64,000 nucleotides of DNA from NCBI GenBank assembly GCA_028227525.1, contig JAOJAE010000003.1, forward strand, positions 30,147 through 94,146, in the 5' to 3' direction. The first letter of the stretch is position 1. Each line of letters begins with the position of its first letter. This stretch comes from Candidatus Pelagibacter sp. (GTDB taxonomy: Bacteria > Pseudomonadota > Alphaproteobacteria > Pelagibacterales > Pelagibacteraceae). Position numbers and translations under genes: made by a program. The notes beneath the pieces are model-generated. The model saw nothing but the letters and a program-made list of their open reading frames with translations. It was not told the DNA's origin and made no database searches. This document shows positions 16,262 to 24,495 of the stretch, piece by piece.

Positions 16262-17962
16262 TTATTTTTGCCTATGTTTAAAACTATCTCTTCTAAAACT
16301 ATATAGCGCAGCAGGATCAACATCAATATCAACTACTGCAGGTTTATTGCATTTAATTGCAGCTCTTACAGCCTCATTTATTTCAATAATTTTTTTAACC
16401 TTAAAGCCTTTTGCACCATATAATTCAGCTACTTTATCAAATGATGGGCTAGTAATATCCGCACCTAAATATCTTTTTCCAAAAAAATCTTTTTGATATG
16501 CTTTTTCTGCTCCCCAACTTTGATTATTCATCACAATCGTTGTTGTATTAATTCCATATTCAACTGCTGTACTTAATTCAGATATAGTCATTCCAAAACC
16601 TCCATCACCCATTAAGCTAACAACTGTTTTTTTAGGTTTTGCAATTTTAACTCCGAGACCACAAGCAAATGAAAAACCAACCAATCCAAAATCTAAAGGT
16701 GTAAATAATGAAGGAGGATTATAATATTCAAGAGCATCTGTTGCTTGCAGACAAAGTGTTCCTGCGTCTAGAGTAATTGCTGTATCTTTTGGTAAAGCTT
16801 TTCTTAATTGTTTAAATAACCCTTTTGGTTGAATAGGAAAGTTTTTTCCAAGATTATCTTTATCTCTATTTAATAAAAAATCTTTTCTTTCTTTTAGATA
16901 TGAGTTTGTCCAATTTCCTATTTCTAATTTAACTTTCTGTTTTTTAATTTCATTATATATCTGATTTATAGCTGTAGCTGCATCAGCATTAATTCCAACA
17001 GTTATTGGAAAATATTTACCAAGCATTTTTTTTTCAATTTCGATTTGTATAATCTTAGCTTTTTTATTTAGGTTATCGTATGAATAAAAAGTAGAGTTAA
17101 AACCTAATCTAGTCCCAATTGCTAAAATAACATCTGCTTCTTTAACAAGTCTTGATGCAACCGGGTTTCCACGAGGACCCATTTGACCAGCATTTAATTT
17201 ATGGTTAAATGGAATAGCATCACCGTGACCTGCGGCTGTAACTATTGGTATGTTTAATAATTCAGCAAGTTTAATGACTTCTTTATATTTAGCTGTATAT
17301 TTAATTCCTGCACCAGCAATGATAACAAGTTGCTTAGCTTGATTTATAATTTTGACTGCTTTTTTAATTTTTTCATTGTTACCTCTCATAGTGCTTTCAC
17401 TCTCAAAAGAGGGTTTATTGGCGTCTATTTTATATGTATTTGTTTCTGCTAGAATATTTCTAGGTAGATTAACGCAAACCGGGCCTCTTCTAGGTTTCAT
17501 AGCTAGACTAAATGCATCGCTAATAACATTGGGTATTATCTTTGAATTTTTTACTGTCCATGTTTTTTTAGTAATAGGTGTAAATAAAGATTGTTGATCA
17601 AGACCTTGAAAGGCATCTTCCATTTTATCTTTTGTTGAGTAAGATCCAGCTATAGCTACTACTGGTGAAAAAGCTGCTTTTGCTTGAGCAACTCCAGTTA
17701 CTAGATTTGTTGCCCCAGGTCCGTTTTGTCCTGCAATGATTACCCCAGGTTTATTAGATGCCCTGGCGTACCCGTCTGCCATATGAGTGCCAGTTCTTTC
17801 ATCTCTTACACCAATAAATTTTATCTTTTTTTCATGATAAAGGGCATCAAACATTTCCATTGTGGCTGAACCAATAAGCCCAAAAACATGTTCAACTTTT
17901 TCTTTTTTTAAAGATTGAACGGCAGCTTGGCCACCAGATATTTTTTTTCGTGATTTAATCAC
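16262..17962 (-). CDS. Thiamine diphosphate-dependent enzyme, acetolactate synthase/sulfoacetaldehyde acetyltransferase-like
   Basis: The 566-residue protein has the three-domain ThDP decarboxylase layout. It has the activating Glu at about residue 55 (RDERTGTHMADGYARAS), a central TPP_enzyme_M domain with GPRGNPVASRLVKEADVILAI, and the C-terminal cofactor motif GDGGFGM...NNQSWG. Parts of the N-terminal domain (GLIGSATMEMFDAL, GQNGPGATNLVTG) recall Xsc as well as acetolactate synthases, so it may condense or cleave a 2-oxo acid or sulfoacetaldehyde. No regulatory small subunit gene is nearby. The start is GTG, with a four-base overlap with the preceding monooxygenase gene. Confidence 0.83.
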   Translation of the reverse strand: MIKSRKKISGGQAAVQSLKKEKVEHVFGLIGSATMEMFDALYHEKKIKFIGVRDERTGTHMADGYARASNKPGVIIAGQNGPGATNLVTGVAQAKAAFSPVVAIAGSYSTKDKMEDAFQGLDQQSLFTPITKKTWTVKNSKIIPNVISDAFSLAMKPRRGPVCVNLPRNILAETNTYKIDANKPSFESESTMRGNNEKIKKAVKIINQAKQLVIIAGAGIKYTAKYKEVIKLAELLNIPIVTAAGHGDAIPFNHKLNAGQMGPRGNPVASRLVKEADVILAIGTRLGFNSTFYSYDNLNKKAKIIQIEIEKKMLGKYFPITVGINADAATAINQIYNEIKKQKVKLEIGNWTNSYLKERKDFLLNRDKDNLGKNFPIQPKGLFKQLRKALPKDTAITLDAGTLCLQATDALEYYNPPSLFTPLDFGLVGFSFACGLGVKIAKPKKTVVSLMGDGGFGMTISELSTAVEYGINTTTIVMNNQSWGAEKAYQKDFFGKRYLGADITSPSFDKVAELYGAKGFKVKKIIEINEAVRAAIKCNKPAVVDIDVDPAALYSFRRDSFKHRQK

Positions 17963-19128
17963 GAAACTTTTTTGACTTCAGTATCTATATCATCTTGAAA
18001 GTGAGGCATTACTTTTTCAGTAAAAAGCTTAATACTTTTCATACAGTCTTCATGTTTTACCCCAGGAAAGTTTGACCAAACTTGTAAATTTTGTAATTTT
18101 AATTCAGATTTTAATTCATGAATTTTATCAGCTACGTATTCAGGAGTCCCAAACAACATATTTCTTTTATGAAGAAATTCATAATTTAATAAATCTAATT
18201 TTCCTTTTGTTTCAGGAAGTTCTTCACCTGGATCCATATGATTTCCCAGACCTCGCCAATGACATACCCATCTCATATAATTTACCATATGTTCACCAGC
18301 TTTTTCTTTAGCTTCTTCCATGGTGTCGGCTACAAACATATCTCTTACTAGTGAAATTCCTTCACCCATTGGAACGTTTCTTTTTTCAGCTTCAGATTTT
18401 GCATTTTTGAAAGCTTCAAATTTTATTTTTAATGCTTTAACAGTTGGTATCCACATGATGATGTTTAAACCCTGTTGTGCTGCCCACTCAATCGATCTTA
18501 TACCATCTACAACTTGATGAATTGGTGGATAGGGTTTTTGATACGGTTGTGGCAGAACACTAATTTTTTTCATTACATTAGTTTTCATGTCCATAAATTC
18601 TTCACTTGGTTTACTCATATCATGTTGCCATACATAATCAGGTGATGGATAAGTATAAAATTCTCCTTTGTGATCAAAGAATTTTTCTTTCCAAGCTTTT
18701 TTTAAAATAGTTAATGTTTCATCAAATAATCTAAAGTTTTTAGCCTGATCTTTCATATCTGCTTCGATATTTAAGTTAACAGCTTCTCTTCCATAAATTC
18801 CTCTACCAATACCAACCTCAACTCTTCCTTTAGATAGTTGATCTAAAAGAGCGACATCTTCAGCCATTTGTATGGGGTTATGAAAAGTAATTACATTGCA
18901 TGCTTGACCAATTCTAATTTGATTTGTTCTTGCAGCAGCATCAACACCCATCATCAATGGGTTAGTGCAAGACTCCATTCCTTCGTGATTAAAATGATGC
19001 TCGGTATACCAAATTGAATTCCATTTATTTTGATCACAATATTCTGTGATCTCTCGAGTTTCATCTAATAGTTCGTGATAAGGCTTGTGTGTCCAGTTAG
19101 TAGTATTACAAAAATATCCAAATTTCAT
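17959..19128 (-). CDS. Luciferase-like (LLM-class) flavin-dependent monooxygenase
   Basis: The 389-residue protein is a bacterial-luciferase-family TIM barrel. It shows IWYTEHHFNHEGMESCTNP near residues 40-58, IRIGQACNVITFHNPIQMAEDVALLDQLSKGR near 72-103 and VEVGIGRGIYGREA. Such enzymes use reduced FMN and O2 for ring opening, Baeyer-Villiger or C-S cleavage reactions. No flavin reductase gene is in the operon, so reduced flavin must come from elsewhere. A strong ribosome site (AGGAGGAAG) precedes the ATG. It is the first gene of a seven-gene transcription unit and probably performs the opening step. Confidence 0.87.
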   Translation of the reverse strand: MKFGYFCNTTNWTHKPYHELLDETREITEYCDQNKWNSIWYTEHHFNHEGMESCTNPLMMGVDAAARTNQIRIGQACNVITFHNPIQMAEDVALLDQLSKGRVEVGIGRGIYGREAVNLNIEADMKDQAKNFRLFDETLTILKKAWKEKFFDHKGEFYTYPSPDYVWQHDMSKPSEEFMDMKTNVMKKISVLPQPYQKPYPPIHQVVDGIRSIEWAAQQGLNIIMWIPTVKALKIKFEAFKNAKSEAEKRNVPMGEGISLVRDMFVADTMEEAKEKAGEHMVNYMRWVCHWRGLGNHMDPGEELPETKGKLDLLNYEFLHKRNMLFGTPEYVADKIHELKSELKLQNLQVWSNFPGVKHEDCMKSIKLFTEKVMPHFQDDIDTEVKKVS

Positions 19129-19154
19129 GCTTCCTCCTTTAAACTTTCTAATTT

Positions 19155-19214
19155 AAAAAAAGACGATCGATCCCGCTTTCGTATTGGATTTAACGATGAG
19201 TTATGTATCGCTTT
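19155..19214 (-). promoter_or_regulatory. Candidate structured leader RNA ahead of the monooxygenase operon
   Basis: Between two minus-strand genes, bases 19162-19211 hold six CpG dinucleotides and 22 G/C in 50, against a very A+T-rich background. On the minus strand AAAGCGAU (19214-19207) can pair with AUCG-U-CUUU (19167-19159) with one bulged base. Inner pairs AUCC/GGAU (19189-19186 with 19173-19170) and AUCG/CGAU are also possible, and a run of seven U follows at 19161-19155. The remainder of the 124-base gap (19129-19252) holds the ribosome site near 19129-19138 and otherwise A+T-rich DNA. Confidence 0.35.
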
Positions 19215-19252
19215 ATATAATTAGATTAACACTTTTTTAATCTACTGGATAT

Positions 19253-20404
19253 CTAAAAAAGATTCTTTTTATGTGTCCAAGGTCCAATTTTAGTTTTAGG
19301 TAAAAACTTTTCTAGGTCTAATAGGACATTTTCTGCTAATTTTCTGTAAGTAGTTAATTTACCTCCATAAATACTAAGAAGGGGTAATTTTTTTATTATA
19401 TTTAAGTCAAAAATATAATCTCTTGTAACTTTGGATGCTTGATTGAAATCCTCTATCAAAGGTCTTATTCCAGAATAAGAGTCAACTATATCTTTTGTGC
19501 TAATTTGTTTTTCTAAATAATTATTTACTGAATGAATTAAATATTGAATTTCTTTTTTTGAAATTCCTTTGTTTTCAGGTGATTTAACTTCAACCTCTGT
19601 AGTCCCAATTAGTGAAAATTTTTTTTTATAGGGGATTACAAATATTATTCTCTTATCAGTATTTTGAAATGTAAATGCAATATCTTTCTTATATAATTTT
19701 TTAGTTATAATGTGACTTCCTTTAACTAATCTAATTTTATTTTTTGATTTTATTTTTATATTTTTTTTTAAAGTTTCATTTATCCATGGACCAGATGCAT
19801 TAATTAAAATTTTTGATTTTATTCTCTCCCCCTTTTGAAGATGAATAACCCATTCATTACCATCAATTTCAGCTTTTTTAACTTTATTATATTCTAATAC
19901 TTTAGCTTTATATTTTTTTGCAGACTTTATATTTAATTTGGTTAATTTTTTATCATCAATTTGAACATCAAAATATTGGAAACCAGTTTTAAATTTTTTT
20001 TTAAGAATGTTTGGTAATTTTTTTGAAATATCTAATGTGTTTGACTTTGGTATAATTGTTTTGCCACCTAAATTATCATAAAGAAATAAACCCATTTTAA
20101 TTAACCATGCCGGTCTAATTTTATCAACATATGGGATGATAAAAGGAATAGGTTTTGAAATTGGTCTTGCAATTTTATAAATCGTTTCTCTTTCTTTTAA
20201 AGACTCTCTTACCAGTTTAAATTCATAATTTTCCAAATATCGAAGACCACCATGAATTAATTTAGTAGACCATGAGGATGTTGCGCCACCTATTTCACCT
20301 TTGTCAGCGAGACAAACAGATAAACCTCTGCCTGCAGCATCTCTAGCTAAACCAGCGCCGTTTATACCACCACCTATAATGAATAAATCGAATACTTTTG
20401 ACAT
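19253..20404 (-). CDS. glpD: FAD-dependent glycerol-3-phosphate dehydrogenase, short form (GlpD-like)
   Basis: The N-terminus DLFIIGGGINGAGLARDAAGRGLSV is the FAD-binding motif of GlpD, followed by the family block GGATSSWSTKLIHGGLRYLENYEFKLVRESLKER. Later blocks include LINASGPWIN and SIYGGKLTTYRKLAENVL. It oxidises glycerol 3-phosphate to dihydroxyacetone phosphate at the membrane, feeding electrons to quinone. At 383 residues it lacks most of the C-terminal domain of the roughly 500-residue E. coli enzyme. It would use glycerol 3-phosphate from the Ugp/UgpQ genes at 33.7-39.6 kb. It lies 57 bases after the preceding operon gene. Confidence 0.85.
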   Translation of the reverse strand: MSKVFDLFIIGGGINGAGLARDAAGRGLSVCLADKGEIGGATSSWSTKLIHGGLRYLENYEFKLVRESLKERETIYKIARPISKPIPFIIPYVDKIRPAWLIKMGLFLYDNLGGKTIIPKSNTLDISKKLPNILKKKFKTGFQYFDVQIDDKKLTKLNIKSAKKYKAKVLEYNKVKKAEIDGNEWVIHLQKGERIKSKILINASGPWINETLKKNIKIKSKNKIRLVKGSHIITKKLYKKDIAFTFQNTDKRIIFVIPYKKKFSLIGTTEVEVKSPENKGISKKEIQYLIHSVNNYLEKQISTKDIVDSYSGIRPLIEDFNQASKVTRDYIFDLNIIKKLPLLSIYGGKLTTYRKLAENVLLDLEKFLPKTKIGPWTHKKNLF

Positions 20405-20461
20405 TACAATTATAGATTGTTTATAAAACGTAATTAAAAATTTTCAATAACTTAAATTATT

Positions 20462-21427
20462 TTAGCGCTGGTACTCAATAAATTTTTTTAACGATTGATT
20501 TAAAAATTTTTCATAAATTTGACTTTTAGACGAGAATTTTTTTAAATTTAAAAAAGATCTATTCATTTTAAAATCATATGAAGGTTCAAAGAAAAAAGGA
20601 ACAGAAAGTCTTTTACTTTTGTTCCATAAAACTCGGTGATTAGTTGCTTTAAATTTCCCTCCAGATAAGAATTCAAGAGCTCTACCAGTATTAACTATTA
20701 ATGCATTTTTATTGAATGGCACATCATACCACTTTTTGCTATTTCTATTTTGTACTTGAAGACCTCCTTTTTTGTCTTGATATAAGACAGTAAATATTCC
20801 GCTATCAACATGTGTTTCACAACCAAGAGCAACTCCATCTTGTTTTGAAATTTCTACTGGTTTTGACTGATTGGGATAATAGTTAAACCTTAAAGTGCTT
20901 AATGTTTTTAGTCTTGAAAAAGCTTTTGAAGAAATATCAGGGTTTTTTCTGTTGAGTTTGATGATGCTTTTAAACAAAGTCTCACTCAAATCATAAACAT
21001 TATCAAAGTAATTATTTAAGATATTAATAGCATTTTTATTGAAGCATTTATTTAAATTTAGGTATTCAATGTATTGGCTTCTGATTTTTGAAGCATATGA
21101 TTTGTTAATCCTTAAATCTCCAATATCTAAACCTTCTTTTCCATTCACATTATTAGGAAAGTATCCTCTATAAATATTTTTATTTTTTTTGTTCCATTTT
21201 TTTGGTGCTAATTTATTTTTATTTTCATTTGAAGAGTTAAAAAATTTATTACCAATTTTACAAATATTATTTATTTTTTCTTTATTTATACCATGACCAA
21301 CAATTTGAAAAAAACCAACATTAACACATGCCTTTTCAATTTTTCTTATTGTATTTTTTGAAGCCAAAGTATTAAAATCTGACTTTAATAAAGATGAAAT
21401 ATTAATCGTTGGAATATAGTTTCTCAT
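20462..21427 (-). CDS. Isopenicillin-N-synthase-like Fe(II)/2-oxoglutarate oxygenase
   Basis: The 321-residue protein has an N-terminal DIOX_N region (IPTINISSLL; EKACVNVGFFQIVGHGI) and a C-terminal 2OG-FeII_Oxy core. Iron ligands are predicted at His206, Asp208 (ETHVDSGIFTVL) and His264 (TNHRV), and the cosubstrate contact at Arg273-x-Ser275 (RLSVPFF). Relatives oxidise small molecules and amino acid derivatives. Its start overlaps the end of the DMT transporter gene by one base, inside the choline/carnitine-type operon. Its substrate is unknown; it is one of four 2-oxoglutarate oxygenases in the window. Confidence 0.85.
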   Translation of the reverse strand: MRNYIPTINISSLLKSDFNTLASKNTIRKIEKACVNVGFFQIVGHGINKEKINNICKIGNKFFNSSNENKNKLAPKKWNKKNKNIYRGYFPNNVNGKEGLDIGDLRINKSYASKIRSQYIEYLNLNKCFNKNAINILNNYFDNVYDLSETLFKSIIKLNRKNPDISSKAFSRLKTLSTLRFNYYPNQSKPVEISKQDGVALGCETHVDSGIFTVLYQDKKGGLQVQNRNSKKWYDVPFNKNALIVNTGRALEFLSGGKFKATNHRVLWNKSKRLSVPFFFEPSYDFKMNRSFLNLKKFSSKSQIYEKFLNQSLKKFIEYQR

Positions 21428-22377
21428 TATCTATTAGGAGTATCAGTTACAATCATTTGATCTTTAACTTTTTCTCTAAAATAAATATATATTCCAGCTC
21501 CTATTATTATTGAAACACCAATAAAAGTTCTTATTGTTGGAATATTATTAAAGAGAAGAAACCCTGTTAAAATTGACCAGATTATTAGAGAATATTCATA
21601 AAGCGAAATAACAGAAGGGGACGCTATGCTGTATGCGTTGAAGACAAAATAAAATGCAAAAGCTCCAATACATCCCATTGCCACAATAAATGGCCAAGCA
21701 TAAGATGGGTTTGTGAACCATTCCCTAAAAATAAATTGAAAGGTAGGATCATTAAAATTATCAATTTGTCCATTACCTGTGAAAATATAAAATAAAATAC
21801 TAATTAAAAGTGCCCCAAAATATAAATGTATCATTTGAGTGTAAACATTGTCTTTATCAGAGGTAATTTTAGTAATAGTCATGGATATCGCGTAACATAA
21901 TGCACATGCAACAGGAGCTAATTTCATATAATCAAAATTATTAAAATCAGGATTTAAAACAATATATACCCCTACAAAACCAATAAAAATTGCAGACCAT
22001 CTTCTAATTCCAACTTTCTCTTTTAAAATAAATGTTGCTAATATTGAAACAAAGAATGGACTTGAGAAAAACAAAGCATTTGCCATAGCAAGTGACATAT
22101 AAGTAAGCGAAATATAGAAAAAGCTAAAACCAAAAAAGAAACAAATAACTCTTATAATTGTTAAAAAAGGATAGTGAGTTTTTAAATTTATTTTTTGTTT
22201 TGAAAATTTTAAGTACCCAACCAACAAAATTAATGCAACAAACGTTCTTCCAAAATATAATTCGTACAAGGCTGCATCTTCATATATAAATTTGATCAAG
22301 GCATCCTGAATGGAAAACAATGCCATTCCTATTAAAATAAACAGGATTCCTTTAGAATTGCTTTGTGCAGATGTCAT
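21427..22377 (-). CDS. EamA/DMT-family transporter
   Basis: This 316-residue protein has about ten hydrophobic spans in two EamA repeats, starting with KGILFILIGMALFSIQDALIKFI, which resembles the S-adenosylmethionine- or carboxylate-transporting branch of the DMT superfamily. It overlaps the GMC oxidoreductase gene by four bases upstream and the IPNS-like gene by one base downstream. Export of a surplus intermediate, or uptake, are both possible. Substrate not readable. Confidence 0.82.
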   Translation of the reverse strand: MTSAQSNSKGILFILIGMALFSIQDALIKFIYEDAALYELYFGRTFVALILLVGYLKFSKQKINLKTHYPFLTIIRVICFFFGFSFFYISLTYMSLAMANALFFSSPFFVSILATFILKEKVGIRRWSAIFIGFVGVYIVLNPDFNNFDYMKLAPVACALCYAISMTITKITSDKDNVYTQMIHLYFGALLISILFYIFTGNGQIDNFNDPTFQFIFREWFTNPSYAWPFIVAMGCIGAFAFYFVFNAYSIASPSVISLYEYSLIIWSILTGFLLFNNIPTIRTFIGVSIIIGAGIYIYFREKVKDQMIVTDTPNR

Positions 22378-23957
22378 GAATTGAGAATAAAATTAGACGC
22401 TCTTTCTGCAATCATTAATGTAGGCGCATTAAGATTTCCACTTGTGATCTCAGGCATCACAGATGCATCGACCACTCTAATATTTTCTAAACCATGTACT
22501 TTAAGCTTTTCATCTACCACCGCCATATCATCCATACCCATTTTAAGGGTGCAAGATGGGTGGTAAGCTGTTTCAGCTTTTGATCTTATATATTCTTCAA
22601 ACAGTTCATCAGTTTGAACGTGTTCCCCAGGTCCAGTTTCTTTTCCTGCAAAAGGTTTTAATGAATTTTGACCTAAAATTTTTCTTGCTACATGAATACA
22701 TTCTATTGTCTGTCTTAGATCATCTTCATGCTCTAAATAATTAAATTGAATTTTCGGGTAATCATAAGGATCAGAACTGTTTAATGTAATGTGGCCTCTA
22801 CTTTTTGGATGATTGGGACTTGCATGCAATTGATAACCATGACGATCAGGATCAACTAAACCATGATCAATTACAAAAGCTGGAAAAAAATGAAATTGTA
22901 TATTTGGATATTCTCTTTCAGGAGATGATTTACAAAAACCACCAGCCTCTAAAAAAGAAGTAGAGCAGGGACCAGTTCTAGATAAAAACCACTGAATACC
23001 AATTCTCATCATATTTAATTTATTCACATAAGAATACAAAGTGTCCGAAGTTTTACATTCTTGCTGAACATATGTCTCCAAGTGGTCTTGTAAGTTCCTT
23101 CCAACACCATCAAGATTATGAACCACTTCTATCCCTTTACCTTTCAGATGTTCACTTGGACCAACTCCTGAAAGCATTAATAACTGGGGAGAATTTATTG
23201 CACCACCACTTAGGATTACTTCTTTGTTTGCATAAATCTTTTCTACTTTATTTTTAATTTTAACCTCAATACCGATTGCTTTTTTTCCATCAAAAATTAT
23301 CTTTTCAACAAAAGCTTCTGTAAAAACTTTTAAATTCTTTCTTTTTTTAGCTGGGTTTAAATAATATTTTGAAACACTTGCTCTTTCACCTTTGTGAATA
23401 GTTACATCGTACATTCCAAAACCTTCTTGATCTTCGCCGTTCATATCATTGTTAATTTTGTATCCAGCTTCTCCAGCTGAGTTGATAAACGCTTTAAATA
23501 AAGGATTTTTGTTTTTAGATTGATTAACTGGCAAAATTCCATTTCCGCCACGATATTCATTTTCACCTTCTGACCAAGTTTCAATTTTTTTAAAGAAAGG
23601 TAAAACTTTTTCATAAGACCAGTCTTTTAATCCAAATGATGCCCATCTCTGATAGTCATTAGGATTTCCTCTAACATAAACCATTCCATTATGAGCAGAG
23701 CAACCGCCAATCATTTTACCTCTTGGGCAAAATAGATTTCTGTTATGTAGATGGGGTTCTGGTTCAGAATAATATTTATAATTATATTTTGGATCATGCA
23801 TCGTATATAAAATAGCAAGAGGCATGTTTACCTTCCAAATATCACTTGGTTTTCCAGCTTCAAAAATAGCAACATTATTTTGACTATTTTCAGATAATCG
23901 ATTTGCAAGCACACAACCTGCTGAACCTGCACCTATAATTAAATAATCAAATTTCAT
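22374..23957 (-). CDS. GMC-family FAD oxidoreductase, choline-dehydrogenase-like
   Basis: The 527-residue enzyme begins DYLIIGAGSAGCVLANRLSE (FAD motif) and has the GMC signature PRGKMIGGCSAHNGMVYVRG. The second signature GGAINSPQLLMLSGVGP follows. Near the C-terminus the catalytic region YHPSCTLKMG includes the His typical of choline dehydrogenases, followed by SGNLNAPTLMIAE. Choline oxidation to betaine aldehyde fits the surrounding quaternary-amine genes, but GMC alcohol dehydrogenases also oxidise other alcohols. BetA of E. coli is 556 residues, close to this length. It overlaps both neighbours by four bases. Confidence 0.85.
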   Translation of the reverse strand: MKFDYLIIGAGSAGCVLANRLSENSQNNVAIFEAGKPSDIWKVNMPLAILYTMHDPKYNYKYYSEPEPHLHNRNLFCPRGKMIGGCSAHNGMVYVRGNPNDYQRWASFGLKDWSYEKVLPFFKKIETWSEGENEYRGGNGILPVNQSKNKNPLFKAFINSAGEAGYKINNDMNGEDQEGFGMYDVTIHKGERASVSKYYLNPAKKRKNLKVFTEAFVEKIIFDGKKAIGIEVKIKNKVEKIYANKEVILSGGAINSPQLLMLSGVGPSEHLKGKGIEVVHNLDGVGRNLQDHLETYVQQECKTSDTLYSYVNKLNMMRIGIQWFLSRTGPCSTSFLEAGGFCKSSPEREYPNIQFHFFPAFVIDHGLVDPDRHGYQLHASPNHPKSRGHITLNSSDPYDYPKIQFNYLEHEDDLRQTIECIHVARKILGQNSLKPFAGKETGPGEHVQTDELFEEYIRSKAETAYHPSCTLKMGMDDMAVVDEKLKVHGLENIRVVDASVMPEITSGNLNAPTLMIAERASNFILNS

Positions 23958-24490
23958 ATTAATTTTGACGTTAGCAAGTTTTGATAGTCATGAATAGATT
24001 TCATTTTAATATCAATTTTTTTAGCAGCTTCATCAAATTTTCTAAGAAGTATTGATGATTTGAAGTATTCTTGAGCTTCAAATTTGATACATTCTTTATC
24101 ATTAAGTATACCGCCCTGTAATCTCAAGCTTGTCTTTGAAGCTTCCGATAATAAGTCAAAGTATTTTTTATCTTTAGCAAGATATCTTTTTGCAAGAACA
24201 TGATATTTTATTGGCTCGGTAATTTCTTTTTTAAATATTTTTTTTAAATATTCATAACCAATATCTTCATGTTTACCGTCTAAATTTTCTTTTACTAATT
24301 CATCAGGGTTTTCTAAAATAAAATGACCATAATCATGTAATAAACAAGAGCATATCAAGTCATCATCGCACTTTGCTTTTTCTGCAAGCATTGCAGTTTG
24401 TATCATATGTTCTGACATAGTGACTTGTTCACCTATGTAGAGAGATTTATTATTTATAAAATTTGAAATTATTTTATCAATTATTTGCAT
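23954..24490 (-). CDS. HD-domain mixed-valent diiron oxygenase, PhnZ/TmpB-like
   Basis: This 178-residue protein keeps every residue I recall as functional in PhnZ, at near-constant offset. Tyr18 and Glu21 (YIGE) lie in the gating loop, and the metal ligands are His28, His52-Asp53, His74, His97 and Asp153. Lys101 is in HVLAKRYL, and the LSEASKTSLRLQGG stretch is also of PhnZ type. PhnZ and TmpB cleave the C-P bond of 1-hydroxyphosphonates with O2, releasing phosphate. Generic pipelines would call it an HD phosphohydrolase. A TauD-family hydroxylase gene lies six bases upstream, the expected partner type. Confidence 0.82.
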   Translation of the reverse strand: MQIIDKIISNFINNKSLYIGEQVTMSEHMIQTAMLAEKAKCDDDLICSCLLHDYGHFILENPDELVKENLDGKHEDIGYEYLKKIFKKEITEPIKYHVLAKRYLAKDKKYFDLLSEASKTSLRLQGGILNDKECIKFEAQEYFKSSILLRKFDEAAKKIDIKMKSIHDYQNLLTSKLI

Positions 24491-24495
24491 TAAAT

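Noticed and set aside
19162..19200. SAM-II-like wording on the plus strand
   Set aside because: Short strings recall SAM-II, but no plus-strand gene follows (only the stop side of glpD), and the pairing partners of SAM-II are absent.
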